From contig VXTM01000026.1 in assembly GCA_009837445.1 (NCBI GenBank), forward strand, positions 1 through 64,000: a DNA stretch of 64,000 bases, in the 5' to 3' direction. Shown one piece after another: positions 1 to 8,579 of the stretch. Both the position numbers and the translations under genes were made by a program. The stretch comes from Acidimicrobiaceae bacterium. Lineage in GTDB: Bacteria; Actinomycetota; Acidimicrobiia; Acidimicrobiales; Aldehydirespiratoraceae. How positions within the stretch are numbered: the first letter of the stretch is position 1; the number at the start of each line of letters is the position of its first letter. The notes beneath the pieces are model-generated. The model ran no database searches, had not been told where the DNA came from, and worked only from the letters and a program-made list of their open reading frames with translations.

Positions 1-36
1 ACCCCAAGGCCCCCAACACCCCCGCCGCCAAGACCC

Positions 37-1800
37 TCACAGGTCCAGCACCAGCCGGTCGGAGGCGGCCCGGGACACGCAGGTCATGATCCGGTCGCCG
101 GCCCGGTGCTCGGAGTCGTTGAGGTAGACGTCCTGATGGTCGGGCTCGCCCTCCAGCACGGTGGCCACGCACGTGCCGCAGGCTCCCTGCTCGCACGACG
201 ACGGCATGATCACGCCGTGGCCCCGCAGCACCTCCAGGATCGTGGCGCCGGCCGGCACGGTCACCGTCATCGCCGAGCGGGCCAGGGCCACCTCGAACGT
301 CGACGAGTCGTCGATCTCGTTGGTGTTCTTGAAGTACTCGAAGTGGACGGCCTCGTCGGGCCAGCCCGCCGCCGAAGCCTCCCGCCGGACCGCCTCCAGC
401 ATCGGCCCCGGACCGCACACGTACAGGTTGGCGAAGCTCTCGTACGAGGCCACCAGGCGCCGGATCTCGGCCACCGTCTCGTCGGGCGACATCCCCAGGT
501 GGCGCACCACCGAATCGCCCAACCCGTCCACCACCTCCGAAAAAGCGACATGCTCGGCCGACTGGACGAAGCAGTGCAGCTCGAACGGGAGGGACATGCG
601 GTCCAGCGCCTGGGCCATGGCCAGCAGCGGCGTGATGCCGATGCCGCCGGCCACCAGGACCGTCCGCGTCGAGTCCCGGCGCAGCGGGAAGTTGTTGCGG
701 GGCTCGGAGATGGCCAGCACGTCACCCTCCCGCACGGTCTCGTGCAGGCAGCTCGACCCGCCGCTGGAGTCGGGCTCCAGCTTCACGCCGATGCGGTAGC
801 TCGCCGACTCGCCGGGGCCGTTGGTGATCGAGTACTGGCGCACCAGACCGTTGGGCAGGTGCACGTCGATGTGCGCCCCCGGCTGGAACGTGGGCAGCAC
901 CCCCTCGATCGGGGCCAGCTCGAAGGCGGCCACCCCGGCCGCGGCCCCCCACTTGCGCTGCACCTGCACCCGCAGCGCGGGCTGGCGGCCCGCCGGCGCG
1001 TCCGGCACCTCGGCCAGATGCAAGGGCACCTGCTGGAGCGCGGGAACCATCGGCTCGGGGGCGGGCAGCGAGGTGGCCTCGGCCTCAATCGCCACCCGCA
1101 ACTGGTCCAGCTCGGTGGCGTGGTGCCGCCAGACGGCCAGCTGCTCGCCGGCGGGCGGCGCGCCGGCCAGCACACCCCGGATCACGCAGCGCCCCGAGTC
1201 GACCGGCTGCACGAAGAACACCACGGTGGACTGGGCGTCGCCGGCCCGGGCGGTGAGCGTCACCGAGTAGTCGGAGACCCCGTCGACGGTCATCGACGGC
1301 GCCTCCGCGTCGAGGCGCCCGCAGGGCGCGAAGCGGTGGGACTGCAAGTGCCGCACGGCCAGCGACACCGACGCGTTGACCGGCAGGTTGCGCAGCCCGA
1401 ACGGCGTCCCCGCCTCCAACACATCGACGGCCGGCGGGTCGCCCGCCGGCGATTCGCCCGACCAGACCAGCCCGTAGCGCTCCACCGAGGAGAAGGTCCG
1501 GTTGCATATGGTGCGGGCCGGCGCGTCGGCCGGATGGGCCGGGATGTAGGTGCAGCCCGCCGACCGGTTGGCGTAGCGCCAGCCGTGGTACTGGCAGCGC
1601 AGCTCGGTCCCGTCGTTGGAGCCGATGGAGAGGCGCACGCCGCGGTGCAGGCAGCGGTTCTCCCACACGTTCACGTAGTCGTCGTCGGCCCGCCACACCG
1701 CCAGCTCCCGGCCCAGCAGCTGGGCCTGGTGGACATGGCGGTAGGGCACGTCGTGCGCCGACGCCACCGGATGCCACATGGTGAACGGATCGGCTGTCAC
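37..1800 (-). CDS. Rieske-reductase fusion, NdmD-like electron-transfer subunit
   Basis: A 587-aa protein with two redox modules. The N-terminal Rieske domain has ligands C50, H52, C69 and H72. The C-terminal phthalate-dioxygenase-reductase-like module has a flavin motif RQYS at 321-324, an NAD-binding GGIGITP at 385-391, CGPGPM at 462-467, and plant-type 2Fe-2S cysteines C536, C541, C544 and C574. Residues 110-270 lack the D-x2-H-x4-H mononuclear-iron motif, so it should carry electrons and not oxygenate. NdmD, the reductase of the caffeine N-demethylase system, has the same extra N-terminal Rieske domain and similar length. The start is GTG with GGGAGG eight bases upstream. It lies 114 bases downstream of the cluster-less catalytic subunit on the same strand and is its likely partner. 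It may also feed the other Rieske oxygenases nearby, since no other reductase gene is visible. Role confident; substrate inferred. Confidence 0.88.
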   Translation of the reverse strand: MTADPFTMWHPVASAHDVPYRHVHQAQLLGRELAVWRADDDYVNVWENRCLHRGVRLSIGSNDGTELRCQYHGWRYANRSAGCTYIPAHPADAPARTICNRTFSSVERYGLVWSGESPAGDPPAVDVLEAGTPFGLRNLPVNASVSLAVRHLQSHRFAPCGRLDAEAPSMTVDGVSDYSVTLTARAGDAQSTVVFFVQPVDSGRCVIRGVLAGAPPAGEQLAVWRHHATELDQLRVAIEAEATSLPAPEPMVPALQQVPLHLAEVPDAPAGRQPALRVQVQRKWGAAAGVAAFELAPIEGVLPTFQPGAHIDVHLPNGLVRQYSITNGPGESASYRIGVKLEPDSSGGSSCLHETVREGDVLAISEPRNNFPLRRDSTRTVLVAGGIGITPLLAMAQALDRMSLPFELHCFVQSAEHVAFSEVVDGLGDSVVRHLGMSPDETVAEIRRLVASYESFANLYVCGPGPMLEAVRREASAAGWPDEAVHFEYFKNTNEIDDSSTFEVALARSAMTVTVPAGATILEVLRGHGVIMPSSCEQGACGTCVATVLEGEPDHQDVYLNDSEHRAGDRIMTCVSRAASDRLVLDL

Positions 1801-1914
1801 GGGGTCACCCTCCCTGCCCGCTCAGGCCGACGAACAGGATGCCGGCTGCCTGGGACGAGCTTGAAGCGAACTGCGACCAGATGATAAGAACCAGTTATCA
1901 CCCTGTCAAAGCTC

Positions 1915-2832
1915 TCATGCCGCTGGTATCACTCCGTAGGTGACGCCGAGGTCGCTGAGCCAGCGCCGGTAGAGGATCGACGCCCGGTCGGACCGGATCG
2001 GGGTCTCGGCCTGCGGATCCAGCGGGAGCCGCTTCGGATTCTGGTTCTCGATGATGGGCAGGTCCTGGGCGAAGATGGTCTGCACGAACCGCCGGATGAG
2101 CCCGACGCTGCTCTCGTCGTCGATGAGGCTCAAGAACATGTGGCCCCGGCAATGCTCTTCGCTGGTGGCCTGCACGAACAGCCCGATCAGGTCCATCCGC
2201 TCCGGTGCCGCCGGGCACGACTTGTAGAGCAGGATCGAGTAGGGCTGCATGATCCGGTAGATGTACTCCACCATCTGGCCCCCGGTGGCGCTGGCCGACG
2301 CGGCCGGCTGCCAGAACTGGCACTCGGTGGCCCAGATCTCGTTGGTGTCGCCGTCGACGTGGACGTTGTAGTCGACCACCTCGGTGCGGGGCTCCGAGCC
2401 CAGATACCCGTCATGGACGAACGGGAAGTGGCCCATGTCGAGGAAGTTCTCGACCGCCCGGGGCGCGGAGGTGTACACGCCGAGCGTGCACGCGTTGAAG
2501 TTGCGCCGGTCGGGCTCGAAGAACTCCGGGATGTGGAAGGACCCCTCGGGCGGGTCGCCCAGACTCGTCCACACGTAGAGGAACTCGCAGCGGCTGGGCA
2601 GCGTGCCGGTCACCGACCCGGGGTCGACGGGCATGCCGGCGGGCAGGTCGCGGCGGGTCCGCCATGCGGCCGAGCGGCCCTCGGGCGTGACCGCGAAGCT
2701 GATCGACTCGCCCAGGAGCCGGGTGACGTGCACCACGTTGGGCTCGGCCTCGTCGACGGCGCCAACCGGATGCCACTGGTCCAGGACCGCCCGGTTCTGG
2801 CACTGGCCGTTCGCGCCCGCCATACCAGCCAT
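1915..2832 (-). CDS. Rieske-less oxygenase catalytic subunit, NdmC-like
   Basis: A 305-aa protein related to the catalytic half of VanA/NdmA-type Rieske oxygenases. It keeps the mononuclear-iron motif with D132, H135 and H140 in ENFLDMGH-FPFVH, and a probable third ligand D257 in the AQDLPIIENQ segment. The N-terminal region starts like the family (QWHPVG) but contains neither C-x-H nor C-x2-H, so it cannot hold a Rieske cluster. In caffeine-degrading Pseudomonas, NdmC has this form and draws electrons from the Rieske domain of NdmD; the next gene downstream encodes such a protein. The start is the ATG at 2832 with GGGGAGG upstream. Its promoter region is shared with a divergent XRE-cupin regulator and holds a perfect inverted repeat. 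Likely an N-demethylase; the substrate (perhaps an N-methylpurine) is inferred. Confidence 0.85.
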   Translation of the reverse strand: MAGMAGANGQCQNRAVLDQWHPVGAVDEAEPNVVHVTRLLGESISFAVTPEGRSAAWRTRRDLPAGMPVDPGSVTGTLPSRCEFLYVWTSLGDPPEGSFHIPEFFEPDRRNFNACTLGVYTSAPRAVENFLDMGHFPFVHDGYLGSEPRTEVVDYNVHVDGDTNEIWATECQFWQPAASASATGGQMVEYIYRIMQPYSILLYKSCPAAPERMDLIGLFVQATSEEHCRGHMFLSLIDDESSVGLIRRFVQTIFAQDLPIIENQNPKRLPLDPQAETPIRSDRASILYRRWLSDLGVTYGVIPAA

Positions 2833-2861
2833 GCAGGTTCAGCCTCCCCGGTGCCGCCATC

Positions 2862-2880
2862 GAACCGGGCCGTCCGGTTC
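2862..2880. promoter_or_regulatory. putative operator, perfect 7-bp inverted repeat
   Basis: GAACCGG (2862-2868) and CCGGTTC (2874-2880) form a perfect inverted repeat with a 5-base spacer. It lies in the 94-base gap between the divergent NdmC-like and XRE-cupin genes, just upstream of the ribosome-binding site of the former. Position and symmetry suggest the binding site of the adjacent XRE regulator. This is inferred; no second copy was noticed. Confidence 0.5.
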
Positions 2881-2926
2881 ACTGCGGTTTGTACCACGCT
2901 CGGGCTCGCCAAGGGAACACCGCGCC

Positions 2927-3490
2927 ATGCCTGATGACTTGGGCCACCAGATCGGGGCCAAGGTCAGGGCCATCCGCGCCGAGCGGGGGCTGTCGGGCCG
3001 CAAGCTGGCCGCGGCCGCCGACGTGAGCCAGCCGTTCCTCAGCCAGCTCGAAGCCGGGCGCACATCGGTAGCCATCGCCACGCTGTACCGCATCGCGGCG
3101 GCCTTGGACGTGCGACCGTCCGACCTGCTACCCGATCCGCCGTCGGGCACCCGGGTCGAGATCCTGAGGGCGGCCGAGCTCAACCAGATGCAGGTGAGCG
3201 AGCTGCCCAACGCCACCACCGCTCGCACCGCCTACCGGGGCGGGCGGCGCATCACCGAGCTGGGCGACTTCCGGATCGAGCCCGGGCCCGACGTGGACGA
3301 GTGGTTCGAGTCCGCCGACGAGACCGTGATCTATGTGATCGAGGGATCACTGCATGTGGAGTTCAGGGACCGGCCCGACGTGATGCTCGACACCGGCGAC
3401 GTAATGTTCCATTCGGCGTGGGTTCAGACCCGCTGGCGCCTGGCGTCGGAGTCGCCCGCCAGGGTGATACTGGTGGCAGCCGGAGGCTGA
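2927..3490 (+). CDS. XRE-family regulator with C-terminal cupin domain
   Basis: A 187-aa protein. Residues 8-66 are a helix-turn-helix of the XRE/Cro type (GLSGRKLAAAADVSQPFLSQLEAG), followed from about residue 100 by a cupin beta-barrel (a single cupin core ending HSAWVQTRW...). Proteins of this build usually sense a small catabolite through the cupin and control a neighbouring catabolic operon. The ATG at 2927 is chosen because the protein then begins at a normal distance from the HTH. It is divergent from the Rieske-less subunit and co-directional with the purine-deaminase-like gene 53 bases downstream, so it may control both sides. Confidence 0.85.
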   Translation: MPDDLGHQIGAKVRAIRAERGLSGRKLAAAADVSQPFLSQLEAGRTSVAIATLYRIAAALDVRPSDLLPDPPSGTRVEILRAAELNQMQVSELPNATTARTAYRGGRRITELGDFRIEPGPDVDEWFESADETVIYVIEGSLHVEFRDRPDVMLDTGDVMFHSAWVQTRWRLASESPARVILVAAGG

Positions 3491-3543
3491 CCGATGAGAT
3501 ACTCCGACAGATCCAAGAGAACCGAGACAAGGGAGGACATGTG

Positions 3544-4566
3544 ATGGGCTCCGTAGAGGACCTGATCCACTCGATCCCCAAGGCTGAGCTCCACCTGCAC
3601 GTGGAGGGCACCCTCGAGCCGGAGCTGAAGTTCGCTCTGGCCGAGCGCAACGGCCTCGACTTGCCCTACGGCGGCGTGGAGGGGATGCGGGCCGCCTACG
3701 ACTTCGACGACCTGCCGTCGTTCCTGGCCCAGTACTACGAGGGCATGAGCGTCCTGCTGGTGGAGGAGGACTTCTACGACCTGGCCATGGCCTACTTCAC
3801 CAAAGTGGCGAGCCAGAACCTGGTGTACGTGGAGATGTTCTTCGACCCCCAGGCCCATACCACCCGGGGCATCGAGTTCGGCACGGTGATCACCGGCCTG
3901 CGCCGGGCCCAGGCCGACGCCCAGCGGCGCCTCGGCATCCGCTCGCACCTGATCATGTGCTTCCTGCGGGACATGTCGACCGAGTCCGCGGCCGAGACCC
4001 TCGAGCAGGCCACCGAGTACCGGGACTGGATCCTCGGCGTCGGCCTCGACTCCGACGAGCGCAACAACCCGCCCATCAAGTTCCGCGACGTGTACGCCGA
4101 CGCCCGGGCCCAGGGCTACCGGCTCACCATGCACTGCGACGTCGACCAGGAGAACTCGGTGGCCCACATCTGGCAGTGCCTCAACGACATCGGCGTGGAG
4201 CGCATCGACCATGGCGTCAACTGCCTGGAGGACGAGGCCCTGGTGGCCGAGATCCAGCGCCGGGGACTGGGCCTCACCGTGTGCCCGATCTCCAACGCCT
4301 ACGTGACCGACGGCACCAAGGCCGCGGCCATCAAGTCCATGCTGGAGCGGGGGATGCGGGTCACCGTCAACTCCGACGATCCGGCCTACTTCCCCGGCTA
4401 CATCGCCGACAACTTCATGCGGGTCCACGACGAGGTCGGCCTCAGCGCCGAGGAGGTGGTGCGGCTGGTGCGCAACTCCTTCGAGATCAGCTGGCTGGAC
4501 GACGACAGCCGGGCCGAATACTTGCACCGGGTCGACGCCGTGGCCGCAGGTTCCGGGGCTTCCTAG
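3544..4566 (+). CDS. adenosine/adenine deaminase family amidohydrolase
   Basis: A 340-aa protein of the adenosine/adenine deaminase family (usual length 330-350). Zinc ligands H17 and H19 lie in ELHLHVEG, and IDHG (H223) and NSDDPAYF (D278/D279) are present. The NSDDPAYF form is more typical of adenine deaminases of the Aah1 type than of adenosine deaminase. The usual HAGE motif reads HCDV (H197-V200), so the catalytic glutamate is missing at its normal place, and specificity or chemistry may differ. GGGAGG lies seven bases before the ATG; an in-frame GTG sits directly before it. It is followed by an AdeC-like gene and a Rieske oxygenase in one operon. Probable role: hydrolytic deamination of a modified adenine or related base. 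Confidence 0.8.
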   Translation: MGSVEDLIHSIPKAELHLHVEGTLEPELKFALAERNGLDLPYGGVEGMRAAYDFDDLPSFLAQYYEGMSVLLVEEDFYDLAMAYFTKVASQNLVYVEMFFDPQAHTTRGIEFGTVITGLRRAQADAQRRLGIRSHLIMCFLRDMSTESAAETLEQATEYRDWILGVGLDSDERNNPPIKFRDVYADARAQGYRLTMHCDVDQENSVAHIWQCLNDIGVERIDHGVNCLEDEALVAEIQRRGLGLTVCPISNAYVTDGTKAAAIKSMLERGMRVTVNSDDPAYFPGYIADNFMRVHDEVGLSAEEVVRLVRNSFEISWLDDDSRAEYLHRVDAVAAGSGAS

Positions 4567-4568
4567 AG

Positions 4569-6350
4569 GTGGTTGAGCAGCCCCCGATCTCCGAGCTGGT
4601 GGCCGCGGGCGCGGCCCGCATCCCGGCCACGACCGTGGTGCGGGGCGGCCGGCTCGTCAACGTAGTGTCGGCCGAGGTCTATGAGGCCGACGTGGCGGTG
4701 TACGGCAACACCGTGGTGGCGCTGGGCGATGTGTCGGCCCACACCGGTCCGGACACCGAGATCGTCGACGCCGCCGGCCGCCACCTGGTGCCCGGACTGT
4801 TCGACGGCCACCAGCACATCGAGTGCTCCAAGCTGTCGATCACCAGCGCGGCCAAGATGCTGGTGCCGCTGGGGACCATCAACGTGGTGTCGGGCCTGGA
4901 CCAGATCCTGGTGGTGGCCGGCCTCGACGGCGCCGAGGCCTTCCTGCGGGAGTCGCAGGGCACCCCGCTGCGGGTGCTGTGGGGCGCGCCCTGCAAGACG
5001 CCCTACACCCTGCCCACCTCCACCGTCGGCCACTACTTCGGACCCGACGACCACCGGGCCGCCCAGAGCTGGCCCGAGTGCGTGGGGGTGTGGGAGACCG
5101 TCCGGGAGTTCGTGACCACCGGCGACCCCGACGTGCTGGCCGCCATGGAGATCGCCCGCCAGAACCGGCTGCCGGTGCTGGGCTGCGCGCCCATGGCCAC
5201 CGGAGCGGACCTCACCAGTTACGCCTGCGGCGGCATCCGCCTCGACCACGAGAGCTACGACTCCCACGAGTGCCTCGAGAAGCTCCGCAACGGCATGTAC
5301 ATCGTGATCCGGGAGTCGTCGTTCGCCCACTTCCTCACCGAGAACATCCGGCTGGTGCTGGAGCACGCGCCGGGCTCGGCCCGCCGGGTGAGCTTCTGCA
5401 CCGACGACGTGGTGGCCTCAGATGTGCTCGACCGGGGCCACCTCGACAACATGGTGCGCATGGCCGTCGACGCCGGCGTCGACCCCATGACGGCCATCCA
5501 GATGGCCACCATCAACGGCGCCGAGGCCTACCGGGTGGACCACATGGTGGGCTCGATCTCGCCGGGCCGCTACGCCGACATCCTCTTCGTGGACGACCTC
5601 GACGACTTCCGGCCGTCGATGGTGATGGCCGGCGGGCAGGTGGTAGCCCGCGACGGCGAGATGACCATCGACCTGAAGCCGCCGAGCCGTGACGGGCTGC
5701 TGACCGGCCCGTTCCCCATGGCCCCCGCGGCCGCCGAGGACTTCGCGGTGCGCACCGGCCTGCCCGACGGCCCGGTGGAGGTGCTGGCCATCGAGGTGAC
5801 CGAGCAGATCTTCGTGCGCAAGCGCCGCGACGTGGTGCTGCAGGCGGCCGGGGGCCGGGTGCAGCCCGACATCGAGGCTGACCTGGCCCTGGTGAGCGTG
5901 GTGGAGCGCTACGGCAAGAACTCGAACCGCCCGACCGCGTTCGTGGCCGGGTTCGGGCTCCGCTCCGGCGCGCTGGCCACCTCCAGCGCCCCCGACGACA
6001 ACAACATCGTGGTGATCGGGACGTCGCCGGAGGACATGGCGGCAGCCGTCAACCACATCGCGGCCCACGGCGGGGGACAGGTGGTGGTGGACGGCTGCGA
6101 GGTGGTGGAGTTCCTGCCCCTGCCCATCGGCGGGATCGTGTCCGACCTCGACCCGCCCGACATGCTGGCCGAGGAGGAGCGGCTCGACCGGGCGGCCAAG
6201 GCGCTGGGCTGCACGGTGGACTGGCCGTTCATGTACCTGTTCTTCCTGCCCATCACCTCGATCCCCGACTACGCCATCACCGACGTGGGCACCGTCGATG
6301 TGGCCGCCATGGACACCTTCGACCCGGTCCTCGGACCAGCGGCGGCATGA
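4569..6350 (+). CDS. AdeC-like adenine deaminase family amidohydrolase
   Basis: About 593 aa from a GTG start three bases after the upstream stop; translational coupling is likely. The metal-site segment PGLFDGHQHIE (H81, H83) matches the AdeC motif, and FCTDD (276-280), the GHLDNMVRMAVDAGVDPMTAI segment and a C-terminal AdeC domain are recognisable. The AdeC segment that normally reads GHAPG is GCAPM here (C206), replacing a conserved histidine, so the substrate may not be adenine. Adenine deaminases convert adenine to hypoxanthine and ammonia; an N-methylated or otherwise modified purine is plausible given the neighbouring Rieske gene, with which it overlaps by four bases. Confidence 0.8.
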   Translation: MVEQPPISELVAAGAARIPATTVVRGGRLVNVVSAEVYEADVAVYGNTVVALGDVSAHTGPDTEIVDAAGRHLVPGLFDGHQHIECSKLSITSAAKMLVPLGTINVVSGLDQILVVAGLDGAEAFLRESQGTPLRVLWGAPCKTPYTLPTSTVGHYFGPDDHRAAQSWPECVGVWETVREFVTTGDPDVLAAMEIARQNRLPVLGCAPMATGADLTSYACGGIRLDHESYDSHECLEKLRNGMYIVIRESSFAHFLTENIRLVLEHAPGSARRVSFCTDDVVASDVLDRGHLDNMVRMAVDAGVDPMTAIQMATINGAEAYRVDHMVGSISPGRYADILFVDDLDDFRPSMVMAGGQVVARDGEMTIDLKPPSRDGLLTGPFPMAPAAAEDFAVRTGLPDGPVEVLAIEVTEQIFVRKRRDVVLQAAGGRVQPDIEADLALVSVVERYGKNSNRPTAFVAGFGLRSGALATSSAPDDNNIVVIGTSPEDMAAAVNHIAAHGGGQVVVDGCEVVEFLPLPIGGIVSDLDPPDMLAEEERLDRAAKALGCTVDWPFMYLFFLPITSIPDYAITDVGTVDVAAMDTFDPVLGPAAA

Positions 6351-7324
6351 GCGAGCCGGCCGAACTGGACGTCCTGAGGCGGCACTGGCATCCGGTGGCC
6401 CGCTCCGACGCCATCGACGACGGTCCGGTCGGGGTGGTGATGCTGGGCCGGCGGTTGGTGGTGTTCCGCAGCGGCGGTGAGGCCTGCGTGGCCTCGGACC
6501 GCTGCCCCCACCGGGGCAGCCCGCTGAGCCTGGGCTCCTACGACGGCGACTGCCTGATGTGCCCTTACCACGGCCTGCGCTACGCCGCCGACGGCCGCTG
6601 CGTGGCCTTCCCGGCGCGTCCCGACGCCCGGCTGCCGAAGCGGCTGACCCTCGACACCCTCCGAACCCGGGAGTGCCACGGTCTGGTGTGGGCCTGCGAG
6701 GGCGAGCCGGCCGCCGACGATCCGCCCGCCTGGGGGTTCTACGACCGACCCGATGTGCAGGCCTTCCAGATCGGCCCGGTGCGCTGGGACGCCTCCGCCA
6801 GCCGGGTGGCCGAGAACTTCAACGACATCGCCCACTTCTCGACCATCCACCGGGTTACGTTCGGGCCCAGCGACCGCCCGGTGGCCCCCCAGGAGGTGGT
6901 CGCCACCGACACCGGCTTCGCCTCCAATATCAGCGTGTTCCAGCAGTACCGCAACACCCTCGACGGCTCGGTGGAGGAGGTCGAGGCCGCCTACCGGTAT
7001 GACTTCACGTTCCCGTTCTCGTCGATGCTCACCATCACCTACCCCGACGGCGAGATCGAGTGCATCCAGATGACGGCGCTGCCCGAGTCGGCCACCTCCA
7101 GCCTGGTGTTCCAGCAGAGCGCCCGCACCAACCTGGGCGGCGACCCGCTAGAGCCGTGGCGGGACTTCCAGGATGCCGTCAACGACGAGGACAGGGTCAT
7201 CTGCGAGGCCCTGCAGCCCCGGGAGGTGTCGTTCGGCCTGGACAGCAGCGGCGAGGTGGCCCTGCCCACAGACGTCTTCTCCATCGCCTACCGGCGCCTC
7301 TGGAAGTCCCTCTGCTCCACCTAG
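6347..7324 (+). CDS. Rieske oxygenase, NdmA/VanA-type
   Basis: A 325-aa Rieske non-heme-iron oxygenase. The Rieske ligands are C53, H55, C72 and H75, with standard 16-residue spacing between the pairs. The mononuclear-iron motif is D160, H163, H168 in ENFNDIAHFSTIH. Proteins of this subgroup do oxidative N- or O-demethylation (NdmA/B, VanA, DdmC) and need a separate reductase. Its start overlaps the AdeC-like gene by four bases (ATGA), so it is cotranscribed with the two deaminase-like genes. The only reductase in the window is the Rieske-reductase fusion at 37-1800, which is a candidate electron donor. It converges with the GcvT-like gene that ends 40 bases away. Confidence 0.9.
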   Translation: MSEPAELDVLRRHWHPVARSDAIDDGPVGVVMLGRRLVVFRSGGEACVASDRCPHRGSPLSLGSYDGDCLMCPYHGLRYAADGRCVAFPARPDARLPKRLTLDTLRTRECHGLVWACEGEPAADDPPAWGFYDRPDVQAFQIGPVRWDASASRVAENFNDIAHFSTIHRVTFGPSDRPVAPQEVVATDTGFASNISVFQQYRNTLDGSVEEVEAAYRYDFTFPFSSMLTITYPDGEIECIQMTALPESATSSLVFQQSARTNLGGDPLEPWRDFQDAVNDEDRVICEALQPREVSFGLDSSGEVALPTDVFSIAYRRLWKSLCST

Positions 7325-7364
7325 CCGCGCCCGTGACCGGGAGCCGTTGAGCCCGCGACGCGGC

Positions 7365-8579
7365 CTAGCGCCTCAATGCGATGAAGGGGTACTCGCACAC
7401 CTCGGCGGAGGCCGGTCCGAGCTCGTGTCCCCAGAAGTCGGACCACTGGACCGTCAAGGACGTGCCGATCTCGGCCAGCTCGGTCGGCACCAGGCCGAAC
7501 CCGACCAGCTTCGAGGCCGTCGGACTCCAGGTGACGCTGCTGGCCCGGCCCACCACCTCGTCGCCCGCCAGCAGCGGGAGATGGTCCCATCTCACCCTGG
7601 GCGAGACCTCCGGGGCCATGCCCGCAGCCAGGAACAGCCCGACGACAGCCCCCAGATCGAACTGCAGCCCGACCAGCCTGCGGCGCGGCCCCCGGCGGTG
7701 CTCCTCCTCGAGGGCTGCCCGGCCCACGAAGTCAGCAGCCTTGTTCAAGTTCACGCAGTGGCCGAGGTTGAGTTCGTAGGGAGTGACGAAGTCGTCGGGG
7801 TTCGGGGCGTTGTCCGTGCTCGGCGCGTCCGTTACGGCGGGCGTGTAGTCGGCCGAGATGAGGATGATCCCCGCTTCGACCCGGGCGATCTCCAGCGCGT
7901 ACTCGGCCGCGGGCCGGATGTCGAACGACGCCCCCGCCTCGGCCACCGCCTCCCAGACCTGATGGCCGTCGGGCCGATCGACCCAGAGCTCGTACCCCAG
8001 CTCGCCGGTGAACCCCTGGCGGGCCACCCGAACGGGAGCCCCGGCCACGGTGGTGGAGCGCACCCGTGAGAACCGAAGGTCGCTCCAGTCCTCGCCCGTG
8101 ACCGCCTCGAGCACGTCGCAGGATTGGGGGCCTTGGAGGGAGAGGATCCCGTAGTCGTCGATCACGTCGGAGACCTGGACGTCGAAGCTGTGCGAATGCT
8201 CCCGCAGCAACAGCTCGCACCGGTCGGCCGACATCACGAAGCGGTCATGCTCGAAGCGGAACACGATCCCGTCCACCGCGACCTTGCCCTCGGGGCTGCA
8301 CCAAGGCGTGTACCACGCGTGCCCGACCTCCATCTTCGACACGTCCCTAGGAATCAGGTAGTCCATACAGGCCTGAGCGTCGGGGCCGCTCACCTCGTAC
8401 CGGGGGATGGGCGACATGTCGCACATCGCCACCCCGGAACGAATCGCGTCTAGTTCGGCGTGGGGGTCGCTGTACACGTCGGGGACCACGTACCCGCCCC
8501 AGCCGAACCACCACGGCGACTCGCACCGGGCCGACGTGCTCTCGTGGAACGGCGTTCCCCTGAAGGCTCCCTCACCCAT
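7365..8579 (-). CDS. GcvT-like folate-binding aminomethyltransferase family protein
   Basis: A 404-aa protein of the GcvT/DMGO/DmdA superfamily: folate-binding beta-barrel core over about 20-290 and a C-terminal barrel over about 300-400. Signature segments include LSLQGPQS, RQGFTGELGYE (the T-protein GYTGE-GYE element) and ASSVTWSP. Members of the family move a one-carbon group from a substrate to tetrahydrofolate, or demethylate small molecules (DmdA, LigM). It is the least similar by eye of the three paralogues here: it opens GTPFHES and has YTPWCSPEG where the others have YSPWC. It is last in a long minus-strand operon and overlaps the preceding amidohydrolase by eight bases; GAGAGGA precedes the ATG. 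Probable role: transfer of a demethylation-derived C1 unit to THF. Confidence 0.82.
   Translation of the reverse strand: MGEGAFRGTPFHESTSARCESPWWFGWGGYVVPDVYSDPHAELDAIRSGVAMCDMSPIPRYEVSGPDAQACMDYLIPRDVSKMEVGHAWYTPWCSPEGKVAVDGIVFRFEHDRFVMSADRCELLLREHSHSFDVQVSDVIDDYGILSLQGPQSCDVLEAVTGEDWSDLRFSRVRSTTVAGAPVRVARQGFTGELGYELWVDRPDGHQVWEAVAEAGASFDIRPAAEYALEIARVEAGIILISADYTPAVTDAPSTDNAPNPDDFVTPYELNLGHCVNLNKAADFVGRAALEEEHRRGPRRRLVGLQFDLGAVVGLFLAAGMAPEVSPRVRWDHLPLLAGDEVVGRASSVTWSPTASKLVGFGLVPTELAEIGTSLTVQWSDFWGHELGPASAEVCEYPFIALRR

Noticed and set aside
106-1884. Long plus-strand open frame opposite the Rieske-reductase gene
   Set aside because: Its translation is Arg/His/Gly-rich low complexity without motifs, typical of the antisense of a high-GC gene; the minus strand encodes the clear redox protein.
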